Shown: positions 63,391 to 64,000 of the stretch, one piece after another
How the letters are laid out: every line of letters starts with the position of its first letter
Position numbering within the stretch: position 1 is the stretch's first letter
Origin: Daphnia pulex
Lineage: Eukaryota > Arthropoda > Branchiopoda > Diplostraca > Daphniidae
Length of the DNA stretch: 64,000 nucleotides
Direction: 5' to 3'
Assembly (NCBI RefSeq): GCF_021134715.1
Contig: NC_060021.1
Coordinates: forward strand, 3,968,001 to 4,032,000
Program-made: the position numbers and the translations under genes
Notes under the pieces: model-generated
Seen by the model: the letters and a program-made list of their open reading frames with translations, nothing else
The model's database searches: none
What the model was told of the DNA's origin: nothing

Positions 63391-64000
63391 AGAGCACACC
63401 AGAGCACGCCAGTGCACGCCAGAGCACGCCAGTGCACGTCAGAGCACGCCAGTGCACGCCAGAGCACGCCAGTGCACGCCAATGCACGCCAAAGCACGCC
63501 AATGCACGCCAGTGCACGCCACTGCATGCCAGAGCACGCCAGTGCACGCCAATGCACGCCAAAGCACGCCAATGCACGCCAGAGCACGCCAGAGCACGCC
63601 AATGCACGCCAGAGCACGCCAGTGCACGCCAATGCACGCCAGTGCACGCCAGAGCACGCCAGAGAACGCCAGAGAACGCCAGTGCATGCCAGAGCACGCC
63701 AGTGCACGCCAATGCACGCCAAAGCAGGCAAATGCACGCCAGTGCACGCCAGAGCACGCAAGAGCACGACAGAGCAAGACAGAGCACGCCAGAGCACGCC
63801 AGTGCAAGCCAGTTTACGCCAGAGCACGCCCTTGCACGCCAGTGCACGCCAGTGCACGCCCGAGCACGCCAGTGCACGCCAGAGTACGCCAGTGCACGCC
63901 AATGCATGCCAGTGCACGCCACTGCACGCCAGAGCACGCCAGAGCACGACAGAGCACGTCAGAGCACGCCAGAGCACGTCAGAGCACGCAAAAGCACGCC

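Larger units (their letters stand above)
29999..64000. repeat. Giant 10-bp minisatellite with higher-order structure, truncated by window edge
   Basis: The basic unit is GCACGCCARW: GCACGCCA followed by GT, GA, AT or AA. Excluding the AT-rich modules it fills about 32 kb, so about 3,200 monomers. Recurrent variants include GCATGCC, GCACGTC, GCACGAC, GCACACC, GCAAGCC and the shortened GCAGGCAAAT. All units have the same orientation except one inverted unit at 31949-31960. Composition is strongly GC-rich against an AT-rich background. Nested higher-order duplications are visible at 130 bp, 300 bp, 2242 bp and 3676 bp. Neither strand of the consensus has a stop codon in any frame, which explains the very long open frames (up to 969 codons at 48130-51039). 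The variable positions fall in every codon position because 10 is not divisible by 3, so there is no sign of coding selection. Confidence 0.98.

Noticed and set aside
29999..64000. Very long ORFs on both strands (for example 48130-51039, 58283-60895, 32912-34900)
   Set aside because: They result from a stop-free 10-bp repeat. Every frame is open, variation falls equally in all codon positions, and there are no start contexts, splice structures or recognisable domains.
29999..64000. CRISPR-like direct repeats
   Set aside because: Repeats abut with no unique spacers, the unit is only 10 bp, and the context is a eukaryotic genome with introns.
28972..64000. Telomeric or rDNA spacer repeats
   Set aside because: Neither TAGTG nor GCACGCCARW matches arthropod telomere repeats (TTAGG), and no rRNA sequence is present.

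Overview
The window is eukaryotic. It has compact protein-coding genes split by mostly 60-100 nt GT-AG introns, AT-rich intergenic DNA with GA, GT and AAG microsatellites, and animal housekeeping genes. The gene set (fused lysine-catabolic AASS, an overlapping-cistron GatC/POLG2 pair, ECHDC3, RPL30, a YTHDF m6A reader, a GPR158/179-type receptor), the small introns and a TATA/Inr/DPE promoter suggest an arthropod, most likely a branchiopod crustacean such as Daphnia. The species assignment is inference.

Layout. 868-2782 (+): 3' part of a class C orphan receptor gene (GPR158/GPR179 type). 3630-8653 (-): a seven-exon gene for an unrecognised single-pass membrane protein with a well-formed promoter, tail-to-tail with the receptor. 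8654-13969: gene-poor DNA with microsatellites. 13970-17748 (+): AASS, bifunctional lysine-ketoglutarate reductase/saccharopine dehydrogenase. 18386-20081 (+): GatC and POLG2, two mitochondrial proteins apparently on one mRNA with a 5-nt intercistronic gap. 20381-21676 (+): ECHDC3. 21913-22530 (-): RPL30, convergent with ECHDC3 and divergent from the next gene. 23404-26534 (+): YTHDF with a C-terminal tail of 31 tetrapeptides (DRGG/DRGV). 27278-28363 (+): a divergent Rab GTPase. AASS, GatC, POLG2 and ECHDC3 are all mitochondrial by family or leader, so 14-21.7 kb is a same-strand cluster of mitochondrial functions.

From 28.7 kb the character changes: a segment dense in 8-bp inverted repeats, a TAGTG-rich stretch, a Tc1/mariner-like terminus at 29618, and then about 34 kb of minisatellite running off the right edge. 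The array is built on a 10-bp monomer (GCACGCCARW), roughly 3,200 copies, with complex higher-order structure. It is cut by seven full copies, plus one diverged copy at its left edge, of a conserved AT-rich module of about 275 bp. Because 10 is not a multiple of 3 and the monomer has no stop on either strand, all six frames stay open for hundreds of codons. I treat none of those ORFs as genes.

The most unusual object is this modular array (AT-rich module plus GC-rich 10-bp block), possibly expanded from inside a DNA transposon. The tandem GatC/POLG2 cistrons and the repeat-tailed YTHDF protein are the most interesting genic observations.
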